A DNA stretch of 33,408 nucleotides from Nitrospinota bacterium (lineage in GTDB: Bacteria; Nitrospinota; Nitrospinia; Nitrospinales; VA-1), in the NCBI GenBank assembly GCA_027619975.1, contig JAQCGX010000035.1, forward strand, positions 1 to 33,408, given 5' to 3'. The position numbers and the translations under genes are program-made. Below are positions 17,231 through 24,622 of this stretch, piece after piece. The notes under the pieces are model-generated. The model worked only from the letters and a program-made list of their open reading frames with translations. It did no database searches and had not been told where the DNA came from. Position 1 is the first letter of the stretch. Every line of letters begins with the position of its first letter.

Positions 17231-17259
17231 CTTATATTGCCATTTTTAATGAAAATCAA
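17231..17259 (-). promoter_or_regulatory. Promoter of the abiE operon
   Basis: On the minus strand TTGATT (17259-17254), 17-base spacer, TATAAG (17236-17231), ending just 6 bases before the abiEi ATG (17224). The expected transcription start falls on or next to the start codon, so the message is very short-leadered or leaderless. Confidence 0.6.
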
Positions 17260-17315
17260 GTTATATTCTCGGCCATGTCGTATTATTCTGGTTTGAGTGC
17301 CAGAAAAGTTTTGCA

Positions 17316-17335
17316 TTGGCTACAGTTTGACTACA
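17316..17335 (+). repeat. Paired 9-bp motif TTGGCTACA/TTGACTACA, 11 bp apart (internal copy)
   Basis: TTGGCTACA at 17316-17324 and TTGACTACA at 17327-17335, in the same spacing and orientation as the copies near both island ends. It sits between the abiE operon and the first fic gene and may mark an old junction between two islands. Confidence 0.55.
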
Positions 17336-17425
17336 GTGGGAATTTTTCCATGGGAATGGGCGCCATAACTTATGGTATTTAAAGCGCTTGAAGCGATGAC
17401 CGGAAAGTGATCACTTAACATGCCA

Positions 17426-18532
17426 TCAAGCATTCAGCCTTAGATAATAGCGCGTACTTTTTAACTCGCCGGTTTTGGTCAAAGCGCCTTTTTGAAACAA
17501 GTCCTGCAAATCCCGAGTTGCAGTCGCGCGGGACGTTTCAGAAATAGTAATATAGTTTTCTGCACTCAAACCGCCTTTAAATCCTTTCGGGCCTTCCTGG
17601 AACATTCTCAAAATTACTTTCTCCTGACGCTTATTCAAGTGGCTCCTGAATTTGCCAAAGAAGTGGGCCTTTTTAATCACAAAATCTATAAGTGTCTGTG
17701 TCTCATCCTGTGCATTGAGGATGGTCTCGGCAAAATATAAAAGCCAGTCTGTGATTTCGTTCTCTTTGTTGCTCTCTTCCAGCATGGAATAATAATTCTT
17801 TTTATTATTCTGGATGGTTTGGGAAAGGGCAATGAGTACGGGCTGACCAAGACATTCAGACAAAGCTTTTTCTGCAATGGCCCGTCCAATCCGTCCATTC
17901 CCGTCTTCAAAAGGGTGGATACAGACAAACCAAAAATGCGCTATCCCGGCACGGGTTAAAGCGGGAAGGGGTTCTTTTCCTTTAGGCCCGGTTTTTTTAA
18001 ACCAGTCCATAAACATTTTCATTTCCGCCTTCATCGCAGAAGAAGGCGGCGCTTCAAAATGCACTTTTGGTTTGTGGATGGAACCGGAAACAACCTGCAT
18101 AGGATCTGCATGAGTCCGGTAGCGTCCGATATCTTTCAGGTCTCGCCGACCGGTGGTCAACATCTCATGCCAGCTATAGAGGGTCTTGTGCGTGATAGGT
18201 TTTGCAAAATTCCGGTGGAGATCAACCATCATCTCGGCGATTCCGCGCTCCGCCGGTGGTATTTTCCGGTTATCGGTTTCCAGACCCAAGTTGCGGCGAA
18301 TGGATGACTGAATACTGTCACGGTTGAGGAATTCCCCTTCAATCTCTGAAGTTTTCAAAGCCTCGTTACAGATCAGGTCTACCGTCAAGGTCTCCTTTTC
18401 TTCATCGGAGACATGCTTATAGGCTCCAAATAAAAGGCCGGAACGGTGAAGAAACTGCTCTTCCAAACCCTTAAGAGCCTTGGTCTCATACCTAAAGTAC
18501 GGCCAGTCCTTTTGTTGCCAGTTCCATTTCAT
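17426..18532 (-). CDS. Fic-family AMP-transferase with DUF4172-type N-terminus
   Basis: Fic proteins transfer AMP from ATP to target hydroxyls. The catalytic motif is intact: HPFEDGNGRIGR with His206. The autoinhibitory motif (S/T)xxxE(G/N) is present upstream as TSEIEG (61-66), placing it in class II, inhibited in cis by Glu65. Residues about 1-75 match the DUF4172 type and the last 60 residues look like a winged helix (SETSRATATRDLQDLFQKGAL), as in DNA-linked Fic proteins. The start has a strong GGAGGAGG about 9 bases upstream, and a promoter with an operator-like dyad precedes it. Complete at 368 aa; targets unknown. Confidence 0.92.
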   Translation of the reverse strand: MKWNWQQKDWPYFRYETKALKGLEEQFLHRSGLLFGAYKHVSDEEKETLTVDLICNEALKTSEIEGEFLNRDSIQSSIRRNLGLETDNRKIPPAERGIAEMMVDLHRNFAKPITHKTLYSWHEMLTTGRRDLKDIGRYRTHADPMQVVSGSIHKPKVHFEAPPSSAMKAEMKMFMDWFKKTGPKGKEPLPALTRAGIAHFWFVCIHPFEDGNGRIGRAIAEKALSECLGQPVLIALSQTIQNNKKNYYSMLEESNKENEITDWLLYFAETILNAQDETQTLIDFVIKKAHFFGKFRSHLNKRQEKVILRMFQEGPKGFKGGLSAENYITISETSRATATRDLQDLFQKGALTKTGELKSTRYYLRLNA

Positions 18533-18556
18533 GAGCCAAATAGCCTCCTCCTATAA

Positions 18557-18591
18557 CTCAAATTATAAACTATTTTGAGGTATAAATCCAA
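18557..18591 (-). promoter_or_regulatory. Promoter and operator-like dyad of the first fic gene
   Basis: On the minus strand TTGGAT (18591-18586), 18-base spacer, TATAAT (18567-18562). The inverted repeat CTCAAA-N11-TTTGAG (18579-18557) covers the -10 box. This layout suggests repression, perhaps by the gene's own winged-helix domain. Confidence 0.55.
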
Positions 18592-18693
18592 CATTTATTG
18601 CTCATCATCACCGACGATCTTTCCCGCCAGAAAGCGAAAGCCCGCCGTGAAAAACAAAAAACGCGCTCCAAGCTGAACACTCAACCCAAGTAG
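18586..18693 (+). pseudogene. Possible gene-tail fragment
   Basis: A short open stretch with no start codon encodes a plausible basic C-terminus (DDLSRQKAKARREKQKTRSK) ending in TAG at 18691-18693. It overlaps the promoter of the fic gene on the other strand. It could be a leftover of a displaced gene or chance. Confidence 0.2.
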
Positions 18694-18723
18694 CTTCCAA
18701 CCGGCGGACCTCAATTACTTTAG

Positions 18724-18746
18724 AAAAGGGGGTTTTCCCCCTTTTT
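18724..18746. terminator. Bidirectional terminator
   Basis: AAAAGGGGG-TTTT-CCCCCTTTTT, a 9-bp perfect stem with A- and T-tracts on the two sides. It separates the fic unit from the hipBA unit and shields hipBA from read-through. Confidence 0.8.
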
Positions 18747-18795
18747 CACTCGGAATATATGGTTTATTATATATTCTTATTTTTTTATATGTTTT

Positions 18796-18835
18796 AGCAT
18801 ATTACTTTGACTCAACAATTAATATGCTTTATTAT
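18796..18835 (+). promoter_or_regulatory. hipBA promoter with auto-operator
   Basis: TTGACT (18807-18812), 17-base spacer, TATTAT (18830-18835). The inverted repeat AGCATATTA-N15-TAATATGCT (18796-18804 and 18820-18828) straddles the -35 and the spacer, the expected place for a HipB operator. Transcription should begin at about 18842, directly at the ATG of hipB (18843), with no ribosome site: a leaderless message. Confidence 0.72.
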
Positions 18836-18842
18836 ATAAGTA

Positions 18843-19220
18843 ATGGGAAAAAATATAAAATCACATATCAAACCCTCTCGTTTAGACCAATTGCCTGAAG
18901 AAATGCAACTGGAACTAAAAAAGGCTAGAACCAAGCGGGGTTGGAGCCAGGCCGAATTGGGCCGCCGAATTGGCTTACCACAGACTCATATTTCCGGCAT
19001 CGAAACAGGAAGAATTGTCCCTCGTTTTGACACCTTATTGGACCTCGCCCGTGTACTGAGTCAGGACTTATTGATGATTCCCAGAGAATTGGTGCCGGTC
19101 GTCCAAGGCATCATTCGTGATCACCGTCGTCAAGAAAAGGAATCTCATCAGGAGGAAGGAGAACGCCCTCTCTATACCCTTGATCACAACGACGATGAAG
19201 GTGATGAAAAAGAGCGCTAA
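18843..19220 (+). CDS. hipB: HipB-type helix-turn-helix antitoxin
   Basis: Antitoxin and repressor of the HipBA module. An XRE-type helix-turn-helix fills about residues 22-75 (LKKARTKRGWSQAELGRRIGLPQTHISGIETG, split by the turn at Leu-Gly); this is the family's DNA-reading unit. The C-terminal 40 residues are charged and probably disordered. Translation starts at the first base after the promoter, without a Shine-Dalgarno site. The stop codon is separated from the hipA ATG by one base, a normal coupled arrangement. Confidence 0.88.
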   Translation: MGKNIKSHIKPSRLDQLPEEMQLELKKARTKRGWSQAELGRRIGLPQTHISGIETGRIVPRFDTLLDLARVLSQDLLMIPRELVPVVQGIIRDHRRQEKESHQEEGERPLYTLDHNDDEGDEKER

Positions 19221-19221
19221 A

Positions 19222-20451
19222 ATGAAATTTGATCTAAAAAATATTAATGCTTTAGGGGTTTATCTTGGCAACCGAAGGATAGGAATTATTAACCGCCTTA
19301 CCGGTGATCGGCATATTTTCTCATTTGAGCAAGATTATATTGATGATCCCAACCGTCCCACTTTAAGTTTGTCCTTTAAAGGACAAACAGGGGATCTGGT
19401 GACATCCATACGCCCTGTGACAAAACGACTTCCGCCATTTTTCTCGAATCTCCTGCCAGAGGGTCATCTAAGAACTTATCTGGCAAAACATGCGGGCGTA
19501 AATGAAGAGCGAGAGTTTTTATTGCTTGCCGCTTTAGGCTCTGATCTTCCTGGGGCCATTACCGTCAAACCGCTGGAGATAGAATTACCAAAAAACACAG
19601 GAGAGAAGGCCGATTCTCCCGACCAAGAAAACGAACCCTTTCTAAGGTTTTCCCTGGCAGGGGTTCAATTAAAGTTTTCTGCCATCATGGAATCTTCGGG
19701 CGGTTTGACAATACCAGCCGGAGGAAGTGGCGGGTCATGGATTGTCAAGCTTCCATCAATGCGCTTCCCCTCCGTTCCCGAAAATGAATATGCCATGATG
19801 CGCCTGGCCAGATTGATCGGAATCAACGTCCCTGAAGTCCGTTTGGTTTCAGCAAAGGATATCCAAGGATTACCAAAAGATGCAAACAGCCTGGAAGGAA
19901 ACGCCCTAGGCGTTAAACGCTTTGATCGCGGACAAGAGGATTCAAAAACACATATGGAAGACTTTGCCCAGGTTTTTGGTGTATTTCCCGACGCCAAATA
20001 CAAAAACGCTAGCTATGCAAATATTGCATCTGTTCTCCAAGCTGAGGCAGGAGAGGATTCAATTAATGAATTTATACGCCGCCTGGTTTTTTCAATTATG
20101 ATCGGTAACGCAGATATGCATTTAAAAAACTGGTCCTTGCTTTACCCAGATAGCCGAGCGCCCATCCTTTCTCCTGCATATGATCTTGTTTCTACAATTC
20201 CTTACCTTCCGGATGATGGCCTTGCTTTAACCTTCGGAAGGAGTCGGAGCCTAAAGAAAATCACCAAAGATCAGGTGCGCCGTTTTGCTGACAAAGCTGG
20301 ACTTGCCATGAGCACAACCTGGGCCCTCGTAAACGAAACAGCCGCAAAGACAGTGGATAGCTGGGCTTTATTAGAGGAAAAGGATTTACTTCCAAACCCA
20401 ATCAAAAAAGCGATAGAAGAGCAAATACATTCGGTGGTTATTAATAACTAA
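19222..20451 (+). CDS. hipA: HipA-type Ser/Thr kinase toxin
   Basis: A PI3/4-kinase-like protein kinase; the known E. coli relative phosphorylates glutamyl-tRNA synthetase and causes persistence. Motifs in order: N-terminal subdomain (VYLGNRRIGIINRLTGD, LPPFFSNLLPEGHLR), SDLPGAITV, the nucleotide region SLAGVQLKFSA, WIVKLPS...NEYAMMRLA, VKRFDR, the catalytic loop GNADMHLKNW and the metal site SPAYDLVST. All catalytic residues are present, and at 409 aa it is of family length. I start at ATG 19222, one base after hipB; in-frame ATGs at 19204 and 19195 are alternatives. Two terminators follow downstream. Confidence 0.92.
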   Translation: MKFDLKNINALGVYLGNRRIGIINRLTGDRHIFSFEQDYIDDPNRPTLSLSFKGQTGDLVTSIRPVTKRLPPFFSNLLPEGHLRTYLAKHAGVNEEREFLLLAALGSDLPGAITVKPLEIELPKNTGEKADSPDQENEPFLRFSLAGVQLKFSAIMESSGGLTIPAGGSGGSWIVKLPSMRFPSVPENEYAMMRLARLIGINVPEVRLVSAKDIQGLPKDANSLEGNALGVKRFDRGQEDSKTHMEDFAQVFGVFPDAKYKNASYANIASVLQAEAGEDSINEFIRRLVFSIMIGNADMHLKNWSLLYPDSRAPILSPAYDLVSTIPYLPDDGLALTFGRSRSLKKITKDQVRRFADKAGLAMSTTWALVNETAAKTVDSWALLEEKDLLPNPIKKAIEEQIHSVVINN

Positions 20452-20567
20452 TAGCAAGCTAAATTTCTTGTAAGTCTGAAAAATCAGGGGTCATGCAGAA
20501 TATAGTCTCTCAGGCATAATTTAAATGCCTTCAACTCACCGGCCCTAAAATATTTTAGAAATTTAAT

Positions 20568-20602
20568 TAAGGCTCCACCTCTTTGTGGGGTCTTAATTTT
20601 TC
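20568..20602 (+). terminator. Terminator downstream of hipA
   Basis: AAGGCTCCAC pairs imperfectly with GTGGGGTCTT around CTCTTT and is followed by AATTTTTC. It lies 117 bases after the hipA stop. Confidence 0.55.
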
Positions 20603-20625
20603 TATTTTTCAATTGTACTGAAAAG

Positions 20626-20668
20626 AAAAATCGCCGCCCGGCAAAACACCGGGTGGCGATTTTTTTTT
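20626..20668. terminator. Strong bidirectional terminator (first of two similar copies)
   Basis: AATCGCCGCCCGG, loop CAAAACA, CCGGGTGGCGATT, flanked by A- and T-tracts, so active in both directions. A near-copy lies at 24277-24318, and each is followed by the same minus-strand gene tail. Confidence 0.85.
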
Positions 20669-20729
20669 CGAACAAATCAACTATTTTGGAAGGGTAAAAT
20701 TTTAATCCTGCCCTTTCTGCATTAATTTC

Positions 20730-20777
20730 CTACTCGGCGGCTACGGCGGCTAGAGAGTGGTTTTGTAAGTGCGATGA
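20730..20777 (-). pseudogene. Gene tail ending NHSLAAVAAE (copy 1)
   Basis: On the minus strand the last codons read LQNHSLAAVAAE and a TAG stop; an in-frame stop lies just upstream, so only about 15 codons survive. The same ending (NQSLAAVAAE) occurs at 24376-24459 with 17 more intact codons. It is convergent with hipA across the terminator at 20626-20668. The parent gene is not recognised. Confidence 0.45.
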
Positions 20778-20948
20778 TCACCACGATTGACTGGTGCAGA
20801 CTGTCCCTTCCTAATAATCATGGTAATTTGGCTTATTGCCCAATGTTTTCAACAAGGTACATTAGCACTCTGAGACAACTGGCCAACAATGTGCACATTA
20901 CCGGACTAGTATGCCCAAATTTTTATCTTTAAAAAATATTAACCATAT

Positions 20949-20966
20949 GTTATAAAAGGATATAAC
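20949..20966. promoter_or_regulatory. Palindrome upstream of the second fic gene
   Basis: GTTATA-AAAGGA-TATAAC, a 6-bp perfect inverted repeat 28 bases before the ATG at 20995. It contains -10-like TATAAA/TATAAC and may be an operator. The rest of the 20778-20948 gap shows nothing I can support. Confidence 0.4.
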
Positions 20967-20994
20967 TTATTTTAAAACGGACACAGAACCGGAC

Positions 20995-22209
20995 ATGGAA
21001 GCGGACGTAAAACAGCAAGAAGACAGAGGAGAAGCCATAGGATTGATGGAGCCTCTACTGATTTCCCAAGGCTCACGGCATCGGCCTGAATTAATGGATA
21101 TTGCCATGGATTTAGCCGCAAAATCTTCCGGGCTCCGGCGTAGCCTGTCTCCAGGTGTTTACAAAGCTCTGGCAAAATTAGTCAGGACTATGAACTGCTA
21201 TTACAGCAACCTTATCGAAGACCATAATACACATCCCATCGATATTGAACGATCGATGGAAGGTGATTATAGCGATGACACCAAAAAAAGAGACCTTCAA
21301 CTGGAAGCAAAGGCCCATATTATTTGCCAGCAATGGATTGATGAGGGCGGCCTAAAGGGGCGCGCTTATACCGTTGAAGGTTTGCTGGAAACACATCGCC
21401 GTTTTTGTGAACTGCTACCGGATGATCTTCTTTGGGTAAAAAATCAAACCACAGAGGAAAGGGTCACGGTTATTCCCGGCCAATTACGAACACGGGATGT
21501 AAAAGTCGGTGATCACCTGGCTGTCAGCGCAGGGTCTCTGCCGCGCTTCATGGAACGATTTGAGGAAGTCTATTGCGGACTAGGAAAATCAGAATCTATT
21601 CTGGCCGCAGCAGCAGCTCATCACCGTTTTGCGTGGATTCATCCCTTTATTGATGGAAATGGTCGTGTGGCACGATTGATGTCTCATGCCGCAATGCTTG
21701 AAACTTTGGACACGGGGGGCGTGTGGTCTGTTGCTCGTGGTTTAGCGCGTAGTGTAAAAAGTTACAAAGGTCATTTAAAAGAATCTGATCTGCCGCGCCG
21801 CAATGATTTAGACGGTCGCGGCAATTTGAGCGAAGAAGCTCTGGCAGAATTTACGCGGTATTTTCTGGAGGTCTGCCGTGACCAGGTTAATTTTATGGAA
21901 GGCCTGGTCCAGCCAGATCGCCTACGCACTCGAATTTTACTTTGGGCTGAAGAAGAAGTCCGCATGAAAAACTTGCCCGAAAAAGCCGGGACAGTTTTAG
22001 AGGCTCTGCTCTATAGAGGTGAACTCCCACGCGGAGAAATTCCTGAGATCATTGGTGCCGGTGACCGGCAAGCACGCAGAGTTACATCTGCTCTGCTAAA
22101 AGAAGGTGTTCTATTCTCCGAAAGTTCCCGCGCGCCATTGCATTTGGTGTTTCCTGCAAAGCTAGCCGATAGATGGATGCCCAACCTATTCCCGGAGAAA
22201 ACAGATTAG
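20995..22209 (+). CDS. Fic-family AMP-transferase (mobile proteobacterial type)
   Basis: A 404-residue Fic protein with the intact motif HPFIDGNGRVAR (His216-Arg227) and the family's conserved blocks: MNCYYSNLIEDHNTHPIDIE, KRDLQLEAKAHI, HRRFCELLPDDLLWV, SHAAMLETLDTGGVWSVARGLAR, LPRRNDLDGRGNLSEE. The inhibitory-helix glutamate is present (Ser71-xxx-Glu75) but the usual Gly/Asn after it is Asp76. A C-terminal winged-helix (about 325-400) suggests DNA-linked autoregulation. The start at 20995 lacks a good ribosome site; ATG 21046, with AGGA upstream, is a real alternative. It is convergent with the DUF6088-like gene, 38 bases away. It is unlike the first Fic protein in its N-terminal half, so the two are not a recent duplication. 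Confidence 0.9.
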   Translation: MEADVKQQEDRGEAIGLMEPLLISQGSRHRPELMDIAMDLAAKSSGLRRSLSPGVYKALAKLVRTMNCYYSNLIEDHNTHPIDIERSMEGDYSDDTKKRDLQLEAKAHIICQQWIDEGGLKGRAYTVEGLLETHRRFCELLPDDLLWVKNQTTEERVTVIPGQLRTRDVKVGDHLAVSAGSLPRFMERFEEVYCGLGKSESILAAAAAHHRFAWIHPFIDGNGRVARLMSHAAMLETLDTGGVWSVARGLARSVKSYKGHLKESDLPRRNDLDGRGNLSEEALAEFTRYFLEVCRDQVNFMEGLVQPDRLRTRILLWAEEEVRMKNLPEKAGTVLEALLYRGELPRGEIPEIIGAGDRQARRVTSALLKEGVLFSESSRAPLHLVFPAKLADRWMPNLFPEKTD

Positions 22210-22247
22210 AGTTTTTTTAGGCCATTGCTTATAAATGGAGGTCTATA

Positions 22248-22844
22248 TTACGCGGCATAGCTGGCATTAGAATTATTGAGCAATTCCTCAAAGAAATTTT
22301 TTGTTCTTACGCCTCCAAATTCGTGAGCAGCTTTTATGAGCTTTGACTTATTCATGGACAAAGCTTTTTCTGCAACATTTTTTCGAACTTCCTTCTTATC
22401 CTCTGCAAGAAATTCCAGGTTGTTCATAAGATCAACCAAAAGGAATTCCTGCGAACTTTTTTTAGGGAAACGGGGTCTTTTCAAGAAATAGTAATTACGC
22501 CCGTTAAGCTCGTGCCTTCCATCCCGTTTATGGTTATAAACCAGCTTTTCATTGTAAAGCTGGGTTGTTCCAACGCCCAGAGAGTTATAGGCATTGAGAG
22601 AAGTAACATAGAAATTATCATCCTTTAAAAAGGCGCTGACCAGTTTTTCATCTTCTGGCGGGGCATTTCCAAAAGACGTTTTCTTAGGGCAATAATAGAC
22701 GCCACCGAAAACCTTCTGGAGCACACCTTCCTTCACAAGTTGCTGTAAATGCCGATCAACGGACTTTGATTTTCTGGCAAGCTGAGCCCGCCTGTAAACC
22801 CGGCCTGGCCTGAGATGTTTTTTTAATTCTTTCAATTTAGACAC
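22248..22844 (-). CDS. DUF6088/AbiEi-like antitoxin without a toxin partner
   Basis: An N-terminal winged helix (LRPGRVYRRAQLARKSKSVDRHLQQLVKEGVLQKVFGGVYY in two halves) and a C-terminal part with NLEFLAEDKKEVRKNV match my memory of DUF6088 proteins, type IV-like antitoxins normally followed by a nucleotidyltransferase. Here the gene ends 38 bases from the convergent fic gene and no toxin follows. The frame is open to ATG 22865, but that ATG overlaps the -10 box; GTG 22844, with AAGGAG 6 bases upstream, fits both promoter and ribosome site and gives 198 aa. Orphan state suggests deletion of a partner. Confidence 0.75.
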   Translation of the reverse strand: MSKLKELKKHLRPGRVYRRAQLARKSKSVDRHLQQLVKEGVLQKVFGGVYYCPKKTSFGNAPPEDEKLVSAFLKDDNFYVTSLNAYNSLGVGTTQLYNEKLVYNHKRDGRHELNGRNYYFLKRPRFPKKSSQEFLLVDLMNNLEFLAEDKKEVRKNVAEKALSMNKSKLIKAAHEFGGVRTKNFFEELLNNSNASYAA

Positions 22845-22863
22845 AGCTTTCTCCTTGTCTAAC

Positions 22864-22892
22864 ATTATAGAGAAAAACGGAATATTTGTAAA
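22864..22892 (-). promoter_or_regulatory. Promoter of the DUF6088-like gene
   Basis: On the minus strand TTTACA (22892-22887), 17-base spacer, TATAAT (22869-22864). The expected start near 22857 falls after the ATG at 22865, which is why the GTG at 22844 is the preferred start codon. Confidence 0.7.
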
Positions 22893-23065
22893 TTTTTTAG
22901 TCTAAATTTCATGCATAAAACAATCAATAATACGATATAAATTGCCGCATTTAAGGGGGTAGGTATCCGGCCATTCCTTGCCTTTTTTCATCGGTAATAA
23001 TCCAGAAATTGACCCAGCCCTCGCAAATCGGCCATTTCCTAAATGCAAAAACCCTTAAATCATCC

Positions 23066-23094
23066 TTGCAAATTAAAAATAACACTTTTAATAT
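23066..23094 (+). promoter_or_regulatory. Promoter of the AAA ATPase gene
   Basis: TTGCAA (23066-23071), 17-base spacer, TAATAT (23089-23094). Transcription is expected to start within a base or two of the ATG at 23101, so the message would be leaderless; AAGG directly abuts the ATG and is too close to serve as a ribosome site. Confidence 0.6.
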
Positions 23095-23100
23095 ACAAGG

Positions 23101-24279
23101 ATGATAAAAAGAGCCATATATCAAAAAGTTTTGCGTGCGCTTGATCGTCAAGCCGCCGCCGTGTTAATCGGTCCCCGCCAAGTCGGCAAAACCACACTGG
23201 CTCTTGAAATTTCGACCAGCCGGGAGGCTGTCTATCTGGATCTTGAATCCCTTGAAGACCGGGAAAAACTCAAAAACCCTGCCCTGTTTCTTGGCAAGAA
23301 CGAAAATAAGCTCGTTATCCTCGATGAAATTCACCGCATGCCAGAGCTGTTTCAGGCTTTACGTGGCCTGATTGACCAAGGGCGACGCAAGGGATTGCGA
23401 ACGGGCCGCTTTTTAATTTTGGGATCAGCTTCGATTGATCTACTGCGTCAATCAGGCGAAACACTGGCTGGGCGGATCGAATATATCGACATGGAACCAC
23501 TAAACATCTTGGAAACAAGTAATGCAGATAATAATGCCGACCCGGCAAAGCTTTGGGTGCGTGGCGGGTTCCCTGATAGCTACCTTGCCACAAGTGACGA
23601 AGACAGCTATGCATACCGGCGTAACTTCATTCGTACTTATCTAAAAAGAGATGTGCCGCAATTCGGCCCGCGCATCCCTGCCGAAACGCTTGAGCGCCTA
23701 TGGATCATGCTAGCCCACAGCCAGGGGCAACTTCTAAATGCTTCTCGCTTGGCCGCAAGCCTATCAGTTACCGCACCGACTATAAGCAGTTATATCGACC
23801 TGTTAACCGACCTCTTACTGGTGCGGCGATTGCGGCCTCTTCACGCCAACACCAAAAAGCGTCTAGTCAAAGCCCCGCGCGTTTATGTGCGCGATAGCGG
23901 TATTACTCATGCCTTGCTTGGCATAGCTGATTATAATCAGCTTTCCGGTCATCCTGTCTTTGGTACAAGTTGGGAAGGTTTTGTAATAGAAAATCTGCTT
24001 TCCGTAGCGCCTGCCAGAACAGCGGCCAGTTTCTACCGCACCTCGGCGGGCGCAGAAATTGACTTGGTGCTGGACTTGCCCGGAGGAAAAAAATGGGCCA
24101 TAGAGATTAAAAGCGGTCTGGCACCCAAGCTGGGAAAGGGTTTTTACAATGCTCTTGAGGATGTAATCCCGGATCGTAGTTTTGTTGTTTATGCTGGATC
24201 AGACCGTTACCCGGTGTCGAAAGAAACAGATGCGATAAGCTTAACGGAGCTGGTGCAGAAATTGAAAGAAGTAAAATAA
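23101..24279 (+). CDS. AAA_14 ATPase with DUF4143 nuclease-like domain
   Basis: A 392-residue protein of the common AAA_14/DUF4143 family. Walker A is GPRQVGKTT (24-32), Walker B VILDEIH (Asp75, Glu76), and sensor LILGSASIDLLR follows. A winged-helix section (about 200-245) leads to DUF4143, whose C-terminal part has the PD-(D/E)XK-like pattern AGAEIDLVLDL...WAIEIKSG. The family is frequent in mobile and host-interaction contexts, but its substrate is not settled. It is complete with normal length. It follows a divergent DUF6088-like gene and is closed by a strong terminator. Confidence 0.9.
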   Translation: MIKRAIYQKVLRALDRQAAAVLIGPRQVGKTTLALEISTSREAVYLDLESLEDREKLKNPALFLGKNENKLVILDEIHRMPELFQALRGLIDQGRRKGLRTGRFLILGSASIDLLRQSGETLAGRIEYIDMEPLNILETSNADNNADPAKLWVRGGFPDSYLATSDEDSYAYRRNFIRTYLKRDVPQFGPRIPAETLERLWIMLAHSQGQLLNASRLAASLSVTAPTISSYIDLLTDLLLVRRLRPLHANTKKRLVKAPRVYVRDSGITHALLGIADYNQLSGHPVFGTSWEGFVIENLLSVAPARTAASFYRTSAGAEIDLVLDLPGGKKWAIEIKSGLAPKLGKGFYNALEDVIPDRSFVVYAGSDRYPVSKETDAISLTELVQKLKEVK

Positions 24280-24318
24280 AAATCGTCGCGCGGTGAAACA
24301 CCGGGCGGCGATTTTTTT
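24277..24318. terminator. Strong bidirectional terminator (second similar copy)
   Basis: AATCGTCGCGCGGTG, loop AAA, CACCGGGCGGCGATT with one mismatch, flanked by A- and T-tracts. It immediately follows the AAA ATPase stop and closely resembles 20626-20668. Confidence 0.85.
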
Positions 24319-24334
24319 TGCCGTTAATGAACAA

Positions 24335-24354
24335 CCCCGCCCAAGCGGGCGGGG
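24335..24354 (-). terminator. GC-rich hairpin after the gene tail
   Basis: CCCCGCCC-AAGC-GGGCGGGG, a perfect 8-bp stem. On the minus strand it follows the tail gene at 24376 and runs into TTGTTCATT, a weak T-tract. Confidence 0.5.
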
Positions 24355-24375
24355 TATCAGTCAATATTTTTTCTC

Positions 24376-24459
24376 CTACTCCGCGGCTACGGCGGCTAGA
24401 GATTGGTTTGCCTGCGCAGCACTCTCAAGCGCGTAGTCTGCTGCTTTCTGCGCCTTGCT
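24376..24459 (-). pseudogene. Gene tail ending NQSLAAVAAE (copy 2), cut by a MITE
   Basis: On the minus strand the frame reads KAQKAADYALESAAQA, then NQSLAAVAAE and TAG. It is an amphipathic Ala-rich helix; the frame runs directly into the inverted-repeat element at 24461-24622, which removes the rest of the gene. Parent gene unknown. Confidence 0.5.
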
Positions 24460-24460
24460 G

Positions 24461-24622
24461 GCTATAACCGCGCATTTAATTTGGGAAAAAGTTGCAGTTA
24501 GTTTGGGATGAAAAGCGTGGGGGGGATTTTACCGGGCACGAGAATTGCTTCAGGAAGAATTTAGCTAGTAAATTTCTCGGATTAAATGCGATTTTTTCCC
24601 GAACTAAATGAGCGGTTATAGC
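24461..24622. mobile_element. MITE-like element with 30-bp inverted ends
   Basis: The left end 24461-24490 (starting GCTATAACCGC) and the right end 24593-24622 are inverted repeats matching at 27 of 30 positions. The element is 162 bp and non-coding. The ends can also be read as TA-flanked (TA|TAACCGC...GCGGTTA|TA), as in mariner/IS630-type insertions. It separates the gene tail at 24376-24459 from the integrase stub at 24623. It is unrelated in sequence to the 221-bp element. Confidence 0.68.

Noticed and set aside
17280-17385. Possible second integrase stub before the internal TTGGCTACA pair
   Set aside because: The frame reads SYYSGLSARKV, vaguely like the YSHLSP signature, but too degenerate to claim.
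20484-20675. A 63-codon minus-strand frame downstream of hipA
   Set aside because: It spans two transcription terminators, so it is not a plausible gene.
20774-20932. A 52-codon plus-strand frame before the second fic gene
   Set aside because: Irregular composition with no ribosome site; it overlaps the duplicated gene-tail region and reads like chance.
22951-23151. A 66-codon minus-strand frame between the divergent antitoxin and ATPase genes
   Set aside because: It runs antisense through the ATPase promoter and start codon; composition is not convincing, although a remnant cannot be excluded.
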